Part shown: one piece after another, positions 1 to 8,257 of the stretch
How the letters are laid out: each line of letters opens with the position of its first letter
Numbering within the stretch: the stretch's first letter is position 1
Source: an uncultured Caldimonas sp.
Lineage (GTDB): Bacteria > Pseudomonadota > Gammaproteobacteria > Burkholderiales > Burkholderiaceae
DNA: 64,000 bases
Direction of reading: 5' to 3'
NCBI RefSeq assembly: GCF_946480305.1
Contig: NZ_CAMLJQ010000021.1
Coordinates: forward strand, 1-64,000
Translations under genes and position numbers: made by a program
The notes under the pieces: model-generated
Seen by the model: the letters and a program-made list of their open reading frames with translations, nothing else
What the model was told of the DNA's origin: nothing
Database searches by the model: none

Positions 1-54
1 AGGCGGGTCAGTTTTACTCCGGCGCGGTGGGTCAGTATTACTGCGACGGCAACA
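1..54. mobile_element. Terminal end of an IS21-family insertion sequence (partial)
   Basis: Two tandem degenerate copies of a GGGTCAGTxTTACT unit (about 5-18 and 29-42) are followed by a CA-ended tail near 53-54. Short multiple terminal repeats of this type, with TG...CA outer ends, are typical of IS21-family (istA/istB) elements. The transposase genes would lie outside the window. The junction falls just before sequence that reads as conserved ATPase protein, so the element appears to have landed inside that gene. The family assignment rests on the repeat pattern only. Confidence 0.55.
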
Positions 55-1335
55 CCCAGAACGATCGACAAGCTGGAAGGAGACCCGGTGGGGCAGGACG
101 CGAAGGTGCCTCTGCCCACAATCTTCCTTGGCATCAAGCGATTGGCATCCATCGGAGAGGCCGACGAGAGGGAGGTGGCGAGCCGGAGAATCACCATGCA
201 CACGGAGGATCGCCAGCTTATGGCGGACTTCGTGAGATCAGTAATCATCGGCACCCAAGTGACGACCGATGTCACCCATCAAAGCATCAAGGGATCCCGG
301 AAGAAGACAGTTCAACCAGGCTATGTCGCGCACAACGCGCTTGCGATCTCGATGGGCCAAGACAGCCTGGGAAGCATCGCAACGGCGTTAGCATCGTTCA
401 ATCGGCTGCAACGCGAACAGGGCGACAGCTACTGTGGTGGCCTTCTCGTGATCGACGAACTCGACGTGGGGTTCCACCCGCACGCCATCGACCGCCTGGT
501 CAAGGCATTGAAAGCGCATGCCAAGCGGCTCGATTTGCAGATCATCGCAACTACGCACTCGCCTCGATTGATCGAAGCGGTCCATCCTCAGGGTGGCGGC
601 AACTCGAAGGCGCCGGACAAGGTTGTCTACCTTCTTGACACACGGCATCCGCGCCTTGCGGACGATCAGTCATTGGAAGCAATTCTCGACGACATGGCAC
701 TTCGTCAGGACGCGGATGTTCCACCGAAAGCGAAGAAGCCTGTACTCGGCGTTTACTTTGAGGATCTAGAAGGCGCCCAGTTCTGTGATGCCCTATACCC
801 GACAGCCAAGAGAGCAGCTTTGGGAAGTAAGCTGGGCGTGCAAATCAAGCTCATCCCGCTCGGTGTCGGGGGATCGAACCTGATCGGTCTTCCGGACAAG
901 GATCCGCTGTTCAAGAACCGCGTGCTCATAGTCGATGCCGATACGTCGATTCCTCAGAAGGCTGCGGCTCGCGGAAACACCATCAAGCTGCCGTGTCATC
1001 GAGGTGCTCACGGCACTGACCGTTCGCCAGAGAACGTCATAAAGATCTTCCTGAAGGCTGTAATGGACGCCTCAAGCGGGCCATTCCATGAGGCTCTTCG
1101 GAGGTTCAGTGTCGTCAACCCAACCACCGACAAAGTGTCGAACACATTCTTTGCTGACGATTCCAGCACGAGCGCGCAGCGCGAGGCCAGCAAGGGATGG
1201 TGGGTTGCCCATTGGAATCAATTGAAGCGGTGGGGTGTGATAAGGGAATGGGCCATTTGCCACGCCGACGAGTCTGCAGGGTTTGCCAAGTCCTTTGAAG
1301 AGGCGGTAACCAAGACGGCGAGCCGGATCATCTGA
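55..1335 (+). pseudogene. 5'-truncated OLD-like ATPase with TOPRIM nuclease domain
   Basis: The frame is open from the window edge, and the first plausible initiator (GTG at 88) is probably not the native start. The visible part has a Walker B segment LLVIDELDVGFHP (about residues 129-141 from 88), then the TTHSP sensor motif, so this is the C-terminal half of an ABC/AAA_15-type ATPase. Walker A is missing. The C-terminal third carries TOPRIM-like acidic motifs: the Glu in GVYFEDLEG and the DxD of VLIVDAD. This ATPase-TOPRIM order is that of overcoming-lysogenization-defect nucleases, many of them anti-phage proteins. The missing N-terminus coincides with the IS21 end, so the gene is probably inactivated. 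A methyltransferase gene starts 43 bases downstream, suggesting a former two-gene unit. The family call is good; the function is inferred. Confidence 0.7.
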
Positions 1336-1378
1336 CCCCTGGCCAAGACGGCCGCTCGAGGCTACAGTCCCGTTATCC

Positions 1379-2248
1379 ATGTACTCCAACAAACTTTTCA
1401 CTCCGCTACGCTACCCCGGCGGAAAGGCGCGATTTGCGCCACTAATCGCTGACGTCGTCAACAGCAACGAGCTGGCTGGCGGCCACTATCTTGAACCCTA
1501 TGCCGGCGGTGCTGGCGTGGCTCTTGTGCTGCTGATGGATGGGGTGGTTCGCCACATCCACATTAATGATGCGGACCCAGCTGTCGCCGTGTTTTGGCGA
1601 GCGGCTGTGCAGGAGACCGCTGAGCTGATCAAGCTGGTCGCGAGCGAACCAGTGACGATGGATGCGTGGCACCATTGGCGCGCCATGATGCTTGGGGAGA
1701 CCAAGGGAAGTCAGCTTGAGCGAGGATTTGCCACGCTTTTCATGAACCGGACGAATCGCTCCGGGATTCTCAAGGGTGGGGCAATTGGCGGCAAGTCGCA
1801 AAGTGGTGGGTACAAGTTGGATGCCAGGTTCATGCGCGACGAGCTTTGCCAGCGCCTTGAGCGGATAGGTCGATACGCGGCAGCGATCAGCGTCTATGAA
1901 GAGGACGCTCACAAGCTGCTGCTGCGATGCCATCAGTTCCTTCCCAGCACGTCGCTGATCTATCTTGATCCGCCGTACTACGTGAAGGGCGCAGGACTCT
2001 ATCGCAACTTTTATAAGCATGATGACCACGCGCGAATCGCGCGCCTGCTTACCAGCAGTCGATTCCGGCGTCCTTGGATCGTGTCCTATGACAACGTCGC
2101 GGAGATTCGGGCGATGTACAGCTGTGCTCACTCGTTCACATATGGACTTCACTACACCGCTCAGCAGCGCTACACCGGGTCGGAGGTTATGTTCTTCAGT
2201 AACCGCCTCACGCCTCCAGAACAGGCGCGAGAGCGGGAAGCGGCCTAG
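1379..2248 (+). CDS. DNA adenine methyltransferase (Dam/D12 class)
   Basis: The 289-residue protein has the class D12 N6-adenine methyltransferase layout. The N-terminus reads FTPLRYPGGK, the SAM-binding motif I is EPYAGGAG (about 40-47), and the catalytic DPPYY motif lies near residue 200 (LIYLDPPYYVKGAGLYRNFY). It would transfer a methyl group from SAM to adenine in a short duplex DNA target. Length is normal for the family and the frame is intact. It follows the truncated ATPase-TOPRIM gene closely on the same strand and may have protected host DNA from that partner, or have been its sensor. It could also be a free-standing phage-type methylase. The recognition sequence cannot be read from the gene. 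Confidence 0.88.
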   Translation: MYSNKLFTPLRYPGGKARFAPLIADVVNSNELAGGHYLEPYAGGAGVALVLLMDGVVRHIHINDADPAVAVFWRAAVQETAELIKLVASEPVTMDAWHHWRAMMLGETKGSQLERGFATLFMNRTNRSGILKGGAIGGKSQSGGYKLDARFMRDELCQRLERIGRYAAAISVYEEDAHKLLLRCHQFLPSTSLIYLDPPYYVKGAGLYRNFYKHDDHARIARLLTSSRFRRPWIVSYDNVAEIRAMYSCAHSFTYGLHYTAQQRYTGSEVMFFSNRLTPPEQAREREAA

Positions 2249-2282
2249 CTGCGAAGTGTCAACCGGTTCTCGCGTGAGGCAA

Positions 2283-2529
2283 GTCCGAAGTCGGGGTCAG
2301 TCTTGCCTTTTGCCAGCCCTCGCTGCCCGCGCGCCCACCAGAAGCCCAAGGCAGCCCCGGCCGCAACCGACGCCACCTGAACAACGCGCATTGGCGAGAA
2401 CGCCTAGTTGATGTCCGCGTCCGAATGGATGTGCCTCGACCCATACCAGTTCGCAAACATTGCGAGCAGGTCATAGGTCGCGGCACCGAAGAGTGCTGCG
2501 CCAAGCAGGGTTGCGATGACGACCTTCAT
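2283..2529 (-). pseudogene. Broken copy 1 of small membrane protein paired with Tae4-like tail
   Basis: Starting at ATG 2529, the frame MKVVIATLLGAALFGAATYD continues through a hydrophobic helix to a TAG at 2404, giving 41 residues. The same DNA at 5288-5647 stays open past this point for another TM segment, and nucleotide similarity here also continues past the stop to about 2283. Copy 1 is therefore a prematurely stopped paralogue. It lies immediately downstream of a Tae4-like fragment, the same order as in copy 2. Function unknown; see copy 2. Confidence 0.6.
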
Positions 2530-2811
2530 GTCATCTGCCAGAACCAGATTCCTTCGACTTCTTGAAGTCGCTCCAAACTCCGTCGCAGGAAATGCCCCAG
2601 TGAATGCGTATCCCCGAGGTTCGTTCGGTGATGCGTGAGCCGTTGAACAGGTCTGATCACCCGGCATGCCCGGGCCATAGTCGTCCTTCAAGAAGATGAT
2701 GCCGCTCTTGTCTTCGTTCGTGTCGAAGGCGTGGGCCACGTCCTTGCTAACGAACTGGCTGAGCTTGGTGGGCTGGTGGGCCGCCAGTTGCAGCATATTG
2801 ACGGGCCATTG
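2530..2811 (-). pseudogene. Tae4-like T6SS amidase effector fragment, copy 1
   Basis: The minus strand reads SGIIFLKDDYGPGMPGDQ (about 2709-2656), then changes frame into a counterpart of DLFNGSR...IWFWQM ending at the small membrane-protein start. The GIIFF...YYGPG...GDHIDLWNGSRLT...IWFW pattern matches, from memory, the C-terminal half of Tae4-family peptidoglycan amidase effectors exported by type VI secretion. At least one indel splits the frame, and the first half, which would hold the catalytic Cys, is not recognisable. It has the same organisation as the fragment at 5644-5781, so the two derive from one ancestral cassette. Confidence 0.5.
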
Positions 2812-2913
2812 GCCAAGGAGAGGGCGCGCAATAGAAGAACATCCCGCAACAACCCCGCCTTGGCGTCGCCCCGGTGTGCGGCAAAAATCCGCCGAAGCGA
2901 GGAGAGGGAACAA

Positions 2914-3282
2914 ATGTCTGACCAGCCATTGGGCAGTACCGAAACCGACGGCGCGCCTAGCGTGCCGAACTCTGTGTTCGGGAAGCTGGCTCTCGCCGTC
3001 AACGCCATCGTTCTTGCCGCGCTGGCGTGGCACGTTGTCTTTGAAGCGGTGCCCGGCGTTGCGAATCAGTTGACGCTTCACCGCAATCTCACGGCGCTGG
3101 AGTCCGGTGCGGTGCTGGTTCGGTTGCTCCCGTATTTGCTGTTGACGGGCTACCTCGTCTGGCGCCCCCGTGCAGTGCTCCGTTGGAGCACTGCTGCGTT
3201 GGCGCTTCTTTCCGTTGTGCTGTACGTTGCTGTCGTGTTTGGAACCACGCTCTATCTGCATCGCGCCTTCGCGCCGGTGTAG
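2914..3282 (+). CDS. Small integral membrane protein, unknown
   Basis: The ATG at 2914 follows a GGAGAGGG ribosome site. The 122-residue product has a short polar N-terminus, then three hydrophobic segments near residues 24-46, 65-82 and 92-112, so an inner-membrane protein is expected. No family is recognised. It is the first gene of a plus-strand pair, 53 bases ahead of the next gene, and lies between decayed effector copies 1 and 3 that run the other way. By location an immunity or accessory role in the effector cassette is possible, but nothing in the sequence proves it. Confidence 0.6.
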   Translation: MSDQPLGSTETDGAPSVPNSVFGKLALAVNAIVLAALAWHVVFEAVPGVANQLTLHRNLTALESGAVLVRLLPYLLLTGYLVWRPRAVLRWSTAALALLSVVLYVAVVFGTTLYLHRAFAPV

Positions 3283-3335
3283 AAGCGTCGGGCCTTCTGG
3301 CGCGGCAAACCACTCACCAGAAACAGGGAGGAATC

Positions 3336-4019
3336 ATGAGCAGACCCAGCCTCAAGCTGGACGGCAACGCCATTGCGATTTGCTTCGATGGCGTCAAGGT
3401 GATCACCATCGATCCTGCGAGCCGGGAGATTGTTCTCGGGCAGAAGTCCATCACCATCAAAGACGGCATCGTCACGCAGACCATTCCCATCCCCGGCTAC
3501 GGCGCCTACACCATCTACAGCGATGGCAAAGGTCGCATTACGTTCACGCAGGTGGGCGGCACGCTCACGGTAACCGTCAACTTCTCAACGACGACCGGCA
3601 GCATCACAGAGATCCACGGCAAGTTCGAGGTCACCGAAGACTTGTTCGGTGCGAACGTCAAGACCGTTCTCGAGGCGACGATTGCTCCGCTCAGCTTCAA
3701 CAACCAGATCACGTTCCTGGGCACGTTCAAAGCGGAGTTGGTTCTGTTCGGCAAGTCGTTGCTTTCCAAATCGCGCTCCCAGCCGTTCGGGCTGCATGAC
3801 TCCGTCGACGCCATGTCACTTCTGAGTGGCGGGTTCCTCAGCCCGGCGGAGAACCCCAACATCAAAGCTTTCCTGGAGCGGTTGAAGCGCACCCGAGACG
3901 GCGAACTCCCAGGTCTTACGTCGTTGACGCCGGAAGAAATCGCTGCATTGCTTGCGTTGCTCAAGTCTCAAGGCGCTCGACAGGCGGCTCGGCGGTCGTT
4001 GCCGGCGGCGGCTGCTTAA
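3336..4019 (+). CDS. Hypothetical beta-rich protein
   Basis: The 227-residue protein starts at ATG 3336 with a strong GGGAGGA site. Residues 1-135 are alternating short hydrophobic and polar stretches rich in Thr, Ile, Val and Gly, suggesting an all-beta domain. Residues 150-227 look helical and charged and end in an Ala/Arg-rich tail. There is no signal peptide or TM segment. It probably forms an operon with the membrane protein 53 bases upstream. No known family is recognised; position inside a degraded effector region makes cargo or toxin-associated roles conceivable, without direct support. Confidence 0.6.
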   Translation: MSRPSLKLDGNAIAICFDGVKVITIDPASREIVLGQKSITIKDGIVTQTIPIPGYGAYTIYSDGKGRITFTQVGGTLTVTVNFSTTTGSITEIHGKFEVTEDLFGANVKTVLEATIAPLSFNNQITFLGTFKAELVLFGKSLLSKSRSQPFGLHDSVDAMSLLSGGFLSPAENPNIKAFLERLKRTRDGELPGLTSLTPEEIAALLALLKSQGARQAARRSLPAAAA

Positions 4020-4254
4020 CGAGTGGCCGAAACGGGTCTCGGCGCTGAGGCACATTCGAATGGCAACGAGCTTCCAGACGGCAATGCCCCAGTGGAAGAA
4101 CTGCTTGGCAGCGCGGCATTGGCCGCGCTGCCAGTCGTCGCAGTGCTATGGCTGGCCAGTGCGTGATATCGCAGTTCCGGCCTGTGGTCGAGCTCAGCAA
4201 CGGTTTCGGCTATGCGCTCGGTGTCGTGATCAAGATCTCAGAAGATCGCAGCGT

Positions 4255-4372
4255 CAGGTCTCGCCTTTTGCCTGCCCTCGCTGCCTGCGCTCCACGCGCC
4301 GTCCCGGAAACTGCCCCAGTTGATGGGTATCCACGAGGTTCGTTCGGTGACGCGTGAGCCGTTGCCTCACGT
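4255..4372 (-). pseudogene. Internally deleted copy 3 of the Tae4-tail / membrane-protein module
   Basis: Bases near 4255-4290 match the 3' end of the small membrane-protein gene (compare 2292-2330 and 5410-5450). Bases near 4315-4365 match the NGSR(M/V)TERTSW section of the Tae4-like tail (compare 2595-2645 and 5715-5762). The intervening few hundred bases present in copies 1 and 2 are absent. The remnant is therefore a deletion fusion, the third copy of the module in 3.5 kb. The rest of the 4020-4461 gap shows no convincing gene. Confidence 0.55.
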
Positions 4373-4461
4373 GGAATGGCTCTCGAGGTCAAGCCGTGCT
4401 ATTGGCCCGAGCCGGGGTGGGCTGCCCCGATCGGACCAAGACGCCACCACGAGAAGCATGA

Positions 4462-5145
4462 CTACTGGATCGTAAACGCGATCGGCCGATGGTCGATGGT
4501 CTTCCAGTTCCCATACGCCGCCATCGGGATGGCCTGCACATTGGCCTGTATGCCGGCCAGGCAGAAGTCGAGGATGCCGCCCTTCTTGTGTGTTTTCTTG
4601 ACGTTGCCCCCATGCATCTCTGTTGCCTGCAATACCTGCACCTGCTGGTTTTGCAGGATATTGAGCATGCTCGCATCCAGCTTCAGGTTGTAGTTGAGGT
4701 CACCGACGCAGATGGCCTTCTTGTTGATGCGCAACTCGCTGACGGCTCCACTGACGGCGTCGATGCCGCCACCCTTGCTTGCGGTGGCATGCGAAAGATA
4801 GATCGAGTAGGCCGCGCCACCGTACAGGACATTGACCTTCAGTTGTGCGCGCTTCTGGTTCTCGGTGTCGGCTGCGCGCAGGGGCTTGGCTCCCAGCAAC
4901 TGCAGCGGGGCACCGTTGCGCAGATAGGCGGCGATGCACAGCTGGGACTCATCGTCGTTCGACTTGAGCGTGTTGACGAAATTGGCAAGGGTGTATCCCG
5001 GGATGGCGACGTTCGCGCCAATCTCGATCAGGCCGAGAACGTCCGGATTGACGGTCTGAATGTGGTTGTTGACCACGTCCCACTTGTACTGACGTGAGTT
5101 CTCGGTCAGGCGTTGCACGTTCCAGGACATGAGGGTGAAAGGCAT
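4462..5145 (-). CDS. Endonuclease/exonuclease/phosphatase (EEP) family protein
   Basis: Starting at ATG 5145 behind a GAGG site, the 227-residue product begins MPFTLMSWNVQ and shows EEP-fold signatures in order: SWNVQ (Asn), GLIEIG (Glu, about 40), GDLNYN (Asp/Asn, about 160) and the terminal DHRPI (Asp-His, about 217). These are the metal and catalytic residues of DNase I/exonuclease III-like phosphodiesterases. No signal peptide is seen. It lies about 140 bases beyond the small membrane-protein gene, in line with the minus-strand run from 8.0 kb. A DNA-damaging effector is possible, but a housekeeping phosphodiesterase is equally compatible. Confidence 0.75.
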   Translation of the reverse strand: MPFTLMSWNVQRLTENSRQYKWDVVNNHIQTVNPDVLGLIEIGANVAIPGYTLANFVNTLKSNDDESQLCIAAYLRNGAPLQLLGAKPLRAADTENQKRAQLKVNVLYGGAAYSIYLSHATASKGGGIDAVSGAVSELRINKKAICVGDLNYNLKLDASMLNILQNQQVQVLQATEMHGGNVKKTHKKGGILDFCLAGIQANVQAIPMAAYGNWKTIDHRPIAFTIQ

Positions 5146-5287
5146 GAGCGACCTCGATGTGACAGGTTGCCGGTATCGGCGCAGGTGCGCCTGCGAGATT
5201 GCAGCCATTGTCGGGAAGCGCCGGCACAGGGCCATCCCTAGAAGATGGCGGTACCCCCTCGTTCAAGGCTGTGAATCCTTGCAGGTG

Positions 5288-5647
5288 TCAGCACCAGCTG
5301 AGGCGCCGGGCGCGCGCATGTGCGGCTGTTTCCACACCGCGGCAAAGTGCGCTGTGGGGCGCTGTCACCAGCGACAGCAGCGCGACGGCCGACAAACATC
5401 TTGGACGTCGGGGTCCGGTCTTGCCTTTTGCCCGCCCCCGCTGCCTGCCCGCCCACCAGAAGCCCAAGGCGGCCCCAGCCGCACCCGATACCACCTGAAC
5501 AACGAACATCGGCAAGAACACCGCGTTGATGTCCGCGTCCGAGTGGATGTACCTCGGCCCATACCAGTTCGCAAACATCGCGAGCAGGCCGTAGGTTGCG
5601 GCACCGAACAGTGCTGCGCCAAGCAGGGTTGCAATGATGACCTTCAT
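5288..5647 (-). CDS. Small membrane protein downstream of Tae4-like tail (copy 2, intact)
   Basis: ATG 5647 overlaps the TGA of the preceding effector tail (ATGA, 5644-5647), which argues that both were once translated as a coupled pair. The 119-residue frame has one hydrophobic helix at residues 3-24, a short polar loop (NWYGPRYIHSDADI) and a second helix near 44-63, ending in a basic tail. The tail beyond about residue 75 diverges from copy 1 by an indel, so the native C-terminus is unsure. The gene order effector then small membrane protein is typical of effector-immunity pairs, but Tae4's known immunity (Tai4) is a periplasmic protein, so this is inference. Confidence 0.6.
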   Translation of the reverse strand: MKVIIATLLGAALFGAATYGLLAMFANWYGPRYIHSDADINAVFLPMFVVQVVSGAAGAALGFWWAGRQRGRAKGKTGPRRPRCLSAVALLSLVTAPHSALCRGVETAAHARARRLSWC

Positions 5648-5781
5648 GCCATCTGCCAGAACCAGATTTCCTTCGCCTTCTTGAAGTCGCTCCACACGCT
5701 GTCCCAGGAAATGCCCCAGTTGATGCGTATCCACGAGGTTCGTTCGGTCATGCGTGAGCCGTTGAACAAGTCGATGTGGTC
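5644..5781 (-). pseudogene. Tae4-like T6SS amidase effector C-terminal fragment, copy 2
   Basis: In frame on the minus strand, the last 45 codons read DHIDLFNGSRMTERTSW, continuing to FKKAKEIWFWQMA and stop. The His-x-Asp-Leu-(W/F)-Asn-Gly block and the IWFW end match Tae4-type amidase effectors as remembered. Upstream of about 5781 similarity to copy 1 stops and the frame runs straight back into the stop codon of the SUKH gene. The fragment therefore lacks its N-terminal domain and catalytic Cys and was probably created by recombination replacing the front of the effector. Confidence 0.5.
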
Positions 5782-5826
5782 ACGCGACGTGCTCAGGCAC
5801 CCCGCGGTAAGCCTATCCCGCGGCCG

Positions 5827-6462
5827 TCATTCGAATCCGAGGACTGTGAAAGTCTGGTTCGACCCAACGCAAATCCATTGCCCATCTTCGTATCGAACCC
5901 CGCCAGAGTCGATTGCACGGCTGAGGGCTTCGACGTACTCGCGGAAGCTACCTGCGATCACTCGATGTCCGCCCTCGCCGTCGGTGTAGACGAGCTGTCC
6001 GAGTCTTCCCTTCGGGCCAGGAAGAAGGTCGACGTAGACGCAAGAGCGTGTACCGCTGTAGCCGATGCAGAGCCAGTCTGGCGGTGGCGCTACCCACGGT
6101 CGGATGGCCATGTCCTCCCAGCCGGAGTCCTCGTCGTCTTCAGAAACGAAATAGACGCTGTCGTCGTCGAGTGCGTCGAAGCTGTGACGGTCACGGTGCC
6201 ATAGCATCGTGAGCGCCTCCAGGCTGCACCACCTGCAGAGCGGTTGGATGAGCACAGGCCCGAGTTCGTCATACCGGAAGTGCGTATCGACGGAACCGTC
6301 TCGCCAAAGATATGCCTGCCGCAAGTCTTCAGGCAAGGCCCTCCCGAGCACCGCTTCGATCTCGTCGATTCTCGATGCCGGCACGCCGGGCCGCAGCATG
6401 TCGAGCAGTTCTGGGTAGTGCGCTCGCAGTTGGGCTTCAAACGCAGCGTAGCGGTGTGACAT
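5827..6462 (-). CDS. SMI1/KNR4 (SUKH) family protein
   Basis: The 211-residue cytoplasmic protein has the SUKH fold pattern: the early helix ending in EIEAVLGRALPEDLRQAYLWRDGS (cited here as positions 34-57), then a beta-rich middle with GWEDMAIRPWVAPPPDWLC-type Trp-rich strands, and a C-terminal helix SFREYVEALSRAI. SUKH proteins are the commonest immunity proteins of bacterial polymorphic toxin systems. It lies between an ankyrin protein and the Tae4-like remnant, all on the minus strand, and the effector tail begins right after its stop codon. That arrangement favours an immunity-type role with a partner now lost. Confidence 0.75.
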   Translation of the reverse strand: MSHRYAAFEAQLRAHYPELLDMLRPGVPASRIDEIEAVLGRALPEDLRQAYLWRDGSVDTHFRYDELGPVLIQPLCRWCSLEALTMLWHRDRHSFDALDDDSVYFVSEDDEDSGWEDMAIRPWVAPPPDWLCIGYSGTRSCVYVDLLPGPKGRLGQLVYTDGEGGHRVIAGSFREYVEALSRAIDSGGVRYEDGQWICVGSNQTFTVLGFE

Positions 6463-6492
6463 GGTGGAATGCCTTCGTGGGTGGCCCGGTGG

Positions 6493-7047
6493 CTACTGCC
6501 GCTTGAAATCGATGTGCTTCAACACTTCAGCCCGCGCGAGCGTCGGCTCCCTCGCGTGCAATTCACGAGCTGGGTCAAGCGCCGTGCGCCCCTTCAGGTC
6601 CTTGGCGCCCGGGTCTGCCCCGAACTCGAGCAGCAAGGCCACCGCCTTCGGGTTCGGCTCCATGACCATCGCGTGCAGCGTCGTCAACTTCGATTGCGTG
6701 CGCTCGTCAGCCGCGTTGATGTTCATGCCCGCAGCTATGTAGTGCTTGAGCAGCCGCCTCGCCAACTTCTCGTCCGGCGCGCTGGCGGGAATGTGGGCGC
6801 CTGCGGTGCTGTTGAGGTACTTCACCTCTTCCGGCGTGGGATGAAAGTTGAGCAGCGATTGTTTGCAGATCCATGCCACCGGCGCGGGGTCGCTTTCAGC
6901 GCAGACCTGCAACTCGATGATGTCGCCGCTGCCCAGCTCGCACGTGGCGTAGGCAGCCGCAGCGGCCGTGCCCGCCACTGCGAGCAGTGCAATCCATTTC
7001 CAGAGCCTCACTCCGCTTGCCAAGGAGCCAATGGTGGTTGCCATCAT
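6493..7047 (-). CDS. Ankyrin-repeat protein with N-terminal membrane anchor
   Basis: The 184-residue protein has a hydrophobic segment at about residues 14-34, which is a signal anchor or uncleaved signal. Two to three ankyrin-like repeats follow (TTLHAMVMEPNPKAVALLLE, then GADPGAKDLKGRTALDPARE). Ankyrin proteins exported to the periplasm are recurrent neighbours of secreted toxins, where some act as immunity proteins. It sits 10 bases after the lipoprotein gene and 30 before the SUKH gene, so the three are probably cotranscribed. No enzymatic motif is present. Confidence 0.75.
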   Translation of the reverse strand: MMATTIGSLASGVRLWKWIALLAVAGTAAAAAYATCELGSGDIIELQVCAESDPAPVAWICKQSLLNFHPTPEEVKYLNSTAGAHIPASAPDEKLARRLLKHYIAAGMNINAADERTQSKLTTLHAMVMEPNPKAVALLLEFGADPGAKDLKGRTALDPARELHAREPTLARAEVLKHIDFKRQ

Positions 7048-7056
7048 TCAATGCTG

Positions 7057-7407
7057 CTAGTCCTCGCGGAACAGCACGAAGACGTTGTTGCTGTCCTTCG
7101 GCGTCCAATCGAACTCCTTCGATTCCCTGCCTTGCGACAGCACCACCCTGAAAGCCTTGCCCTCGTGCGGGCTCTTCACAGTGAGCGCATCTTCGAGCTC
7201 GCCGTTAGGTTGCACGACGAATATCTGTACTTCAACTTTCCGTCCGCTGAGCGCGTTCCACAGCGCTTCCGACGCGGCGCGTTCCTCTTCAGCGGACGTG
7301 CTGGTGGTGATGCGTTGGACGAGCGGGTCAATTTCTTTCATGCCAGATTCCTGGTTGCATCCTGCGAGCAGGACGCTGATGACGACAGAGACGATGAACT
7401 TGACCAT
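7057..7407 (-). CDS. Small lipoprotein, unknown
   Basis: The 116-residue protein starts MVKFIVSVVISVLLAGCNQE, a signal peptide with a lipobox (LLAGC, Cys 17), so it should be lipidated. The mature part is mostly polar, with a beta-rich C-terminal half. The start codon lies one base after the end of the preceding peptidase-like frame (stop at 7409), indicating tight coupling. Family not recognised. With the ankyrin and SUKH genes it completes a minus-strand set that looks like the protective half of a toxin locus. Confidence 0.65.
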   Translation of the reverse strand: MVKFIVSVVISVLLAGCNQESGMKEIDPLVQRITTSTSAEEERAASEALWNALSGRKVEVQIFVVQPNGELEDALTVKSPHEGKAFRVVLSQGRESKEFDWTPKDSNNVFVLFRED

Positions 7408-7408
7408 C

Positions 7409-8000
7409 TCAATTGATATTCAGTTTTTTGAGGGTGTCCTCCAGCCACCGCATGTAGGGCATGTCGTGACGGCTGAGAACGTGTTCCCCGGAGTTCATGA
7501 CGGACCGGTAGTCCATGGCATGCGGATGTCCGCGGTGGTATTCGTCAGCTAGCCCCAGCATGTGCCCGAATCCGTGGACCACCCCGCGCTGGAAGCTGTT
7601 TCCTGACTTGGGAGTCATGACCAGATCAAGGCTATCGAGAGCTACATTGCCGGTCACGGGATTGACGCTGCTGCGCGCGAACTTCGGGACCTTGGTGACC
7701 GTGACTTCCCAGTGATCCATCATCCAGCCCTCGACCTGTGTACGGAATCTGAAGTCGATGGTGACCTTCTTGCCGGACTTCAGCGTCTTGAGAGTTCGGT
7801 TCCCCCAGGCGGATTTCACTGCCGTCGTCCACTGCGAAACGAATGTGGCTTCTCCACGTCTTTCCATTTGCCGCCGCTGCCATCCTCAAAGAAGAACTGG
7901 ATCTTCATGAAGACGATCAGCTTGTAGTTGGCGTCGACCGTCCGGCACTCACGTTTCTCTCTGACGCGACCTCGGTCTCGTTGGGACCTACGGGGTTCAT
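7409..8000 (-). pseudogene. Frameshifted zinc-metallopeptidase-like gene
   Basis: From ATG 8000, behind AGGAGAGG, the protein sense jumps twice between frames. It runs from MNPVGPNETE, to KLIVFMKIQFFFEDGSGGKW (about 7921-7862), to FVSQWTTAVKSAW onward from about 7845. The second jump fits loss of one base near 7850. The last frame (7867-7409) is long and carries HGFGHMLGLADEY, which is the HExxHxxGLxDEY zinc-peptidase signature with Glu replaced by Gly (GGA, one change from GAA). The gene thus has broken frame and a missing catalytic base. It may be a defunct secreted peptidase effector at the head of the lipoprotein-ankyrin-SUKH run. A sequencing error could explain a shift but not the Glu loss. 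Confidence 0.6.
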
Positions 8001-8257
8001 GATTCCTCTCCTGCGATATTTGATTCGTTTTCTGGCCGGTCCCTGCCGCGATCGTAGAACTCTTGTCGACAAGGCAAGGGCAGCGCTACCGAGGTGCCAG
8101 CCGCACCGATGCTGGCGCCGCTCAGATCGTATGACCTTGAACCTGATGAGTCGAGATCGGTTAGCGAATCGTTACTACCCGCGGGTCCGTCTCGGTCGTG
8201 AATCGGAAGCTTGCGGGGCAGCGGCTCCGTCGCGTCGACGCCGATACGTCTCAGGTA

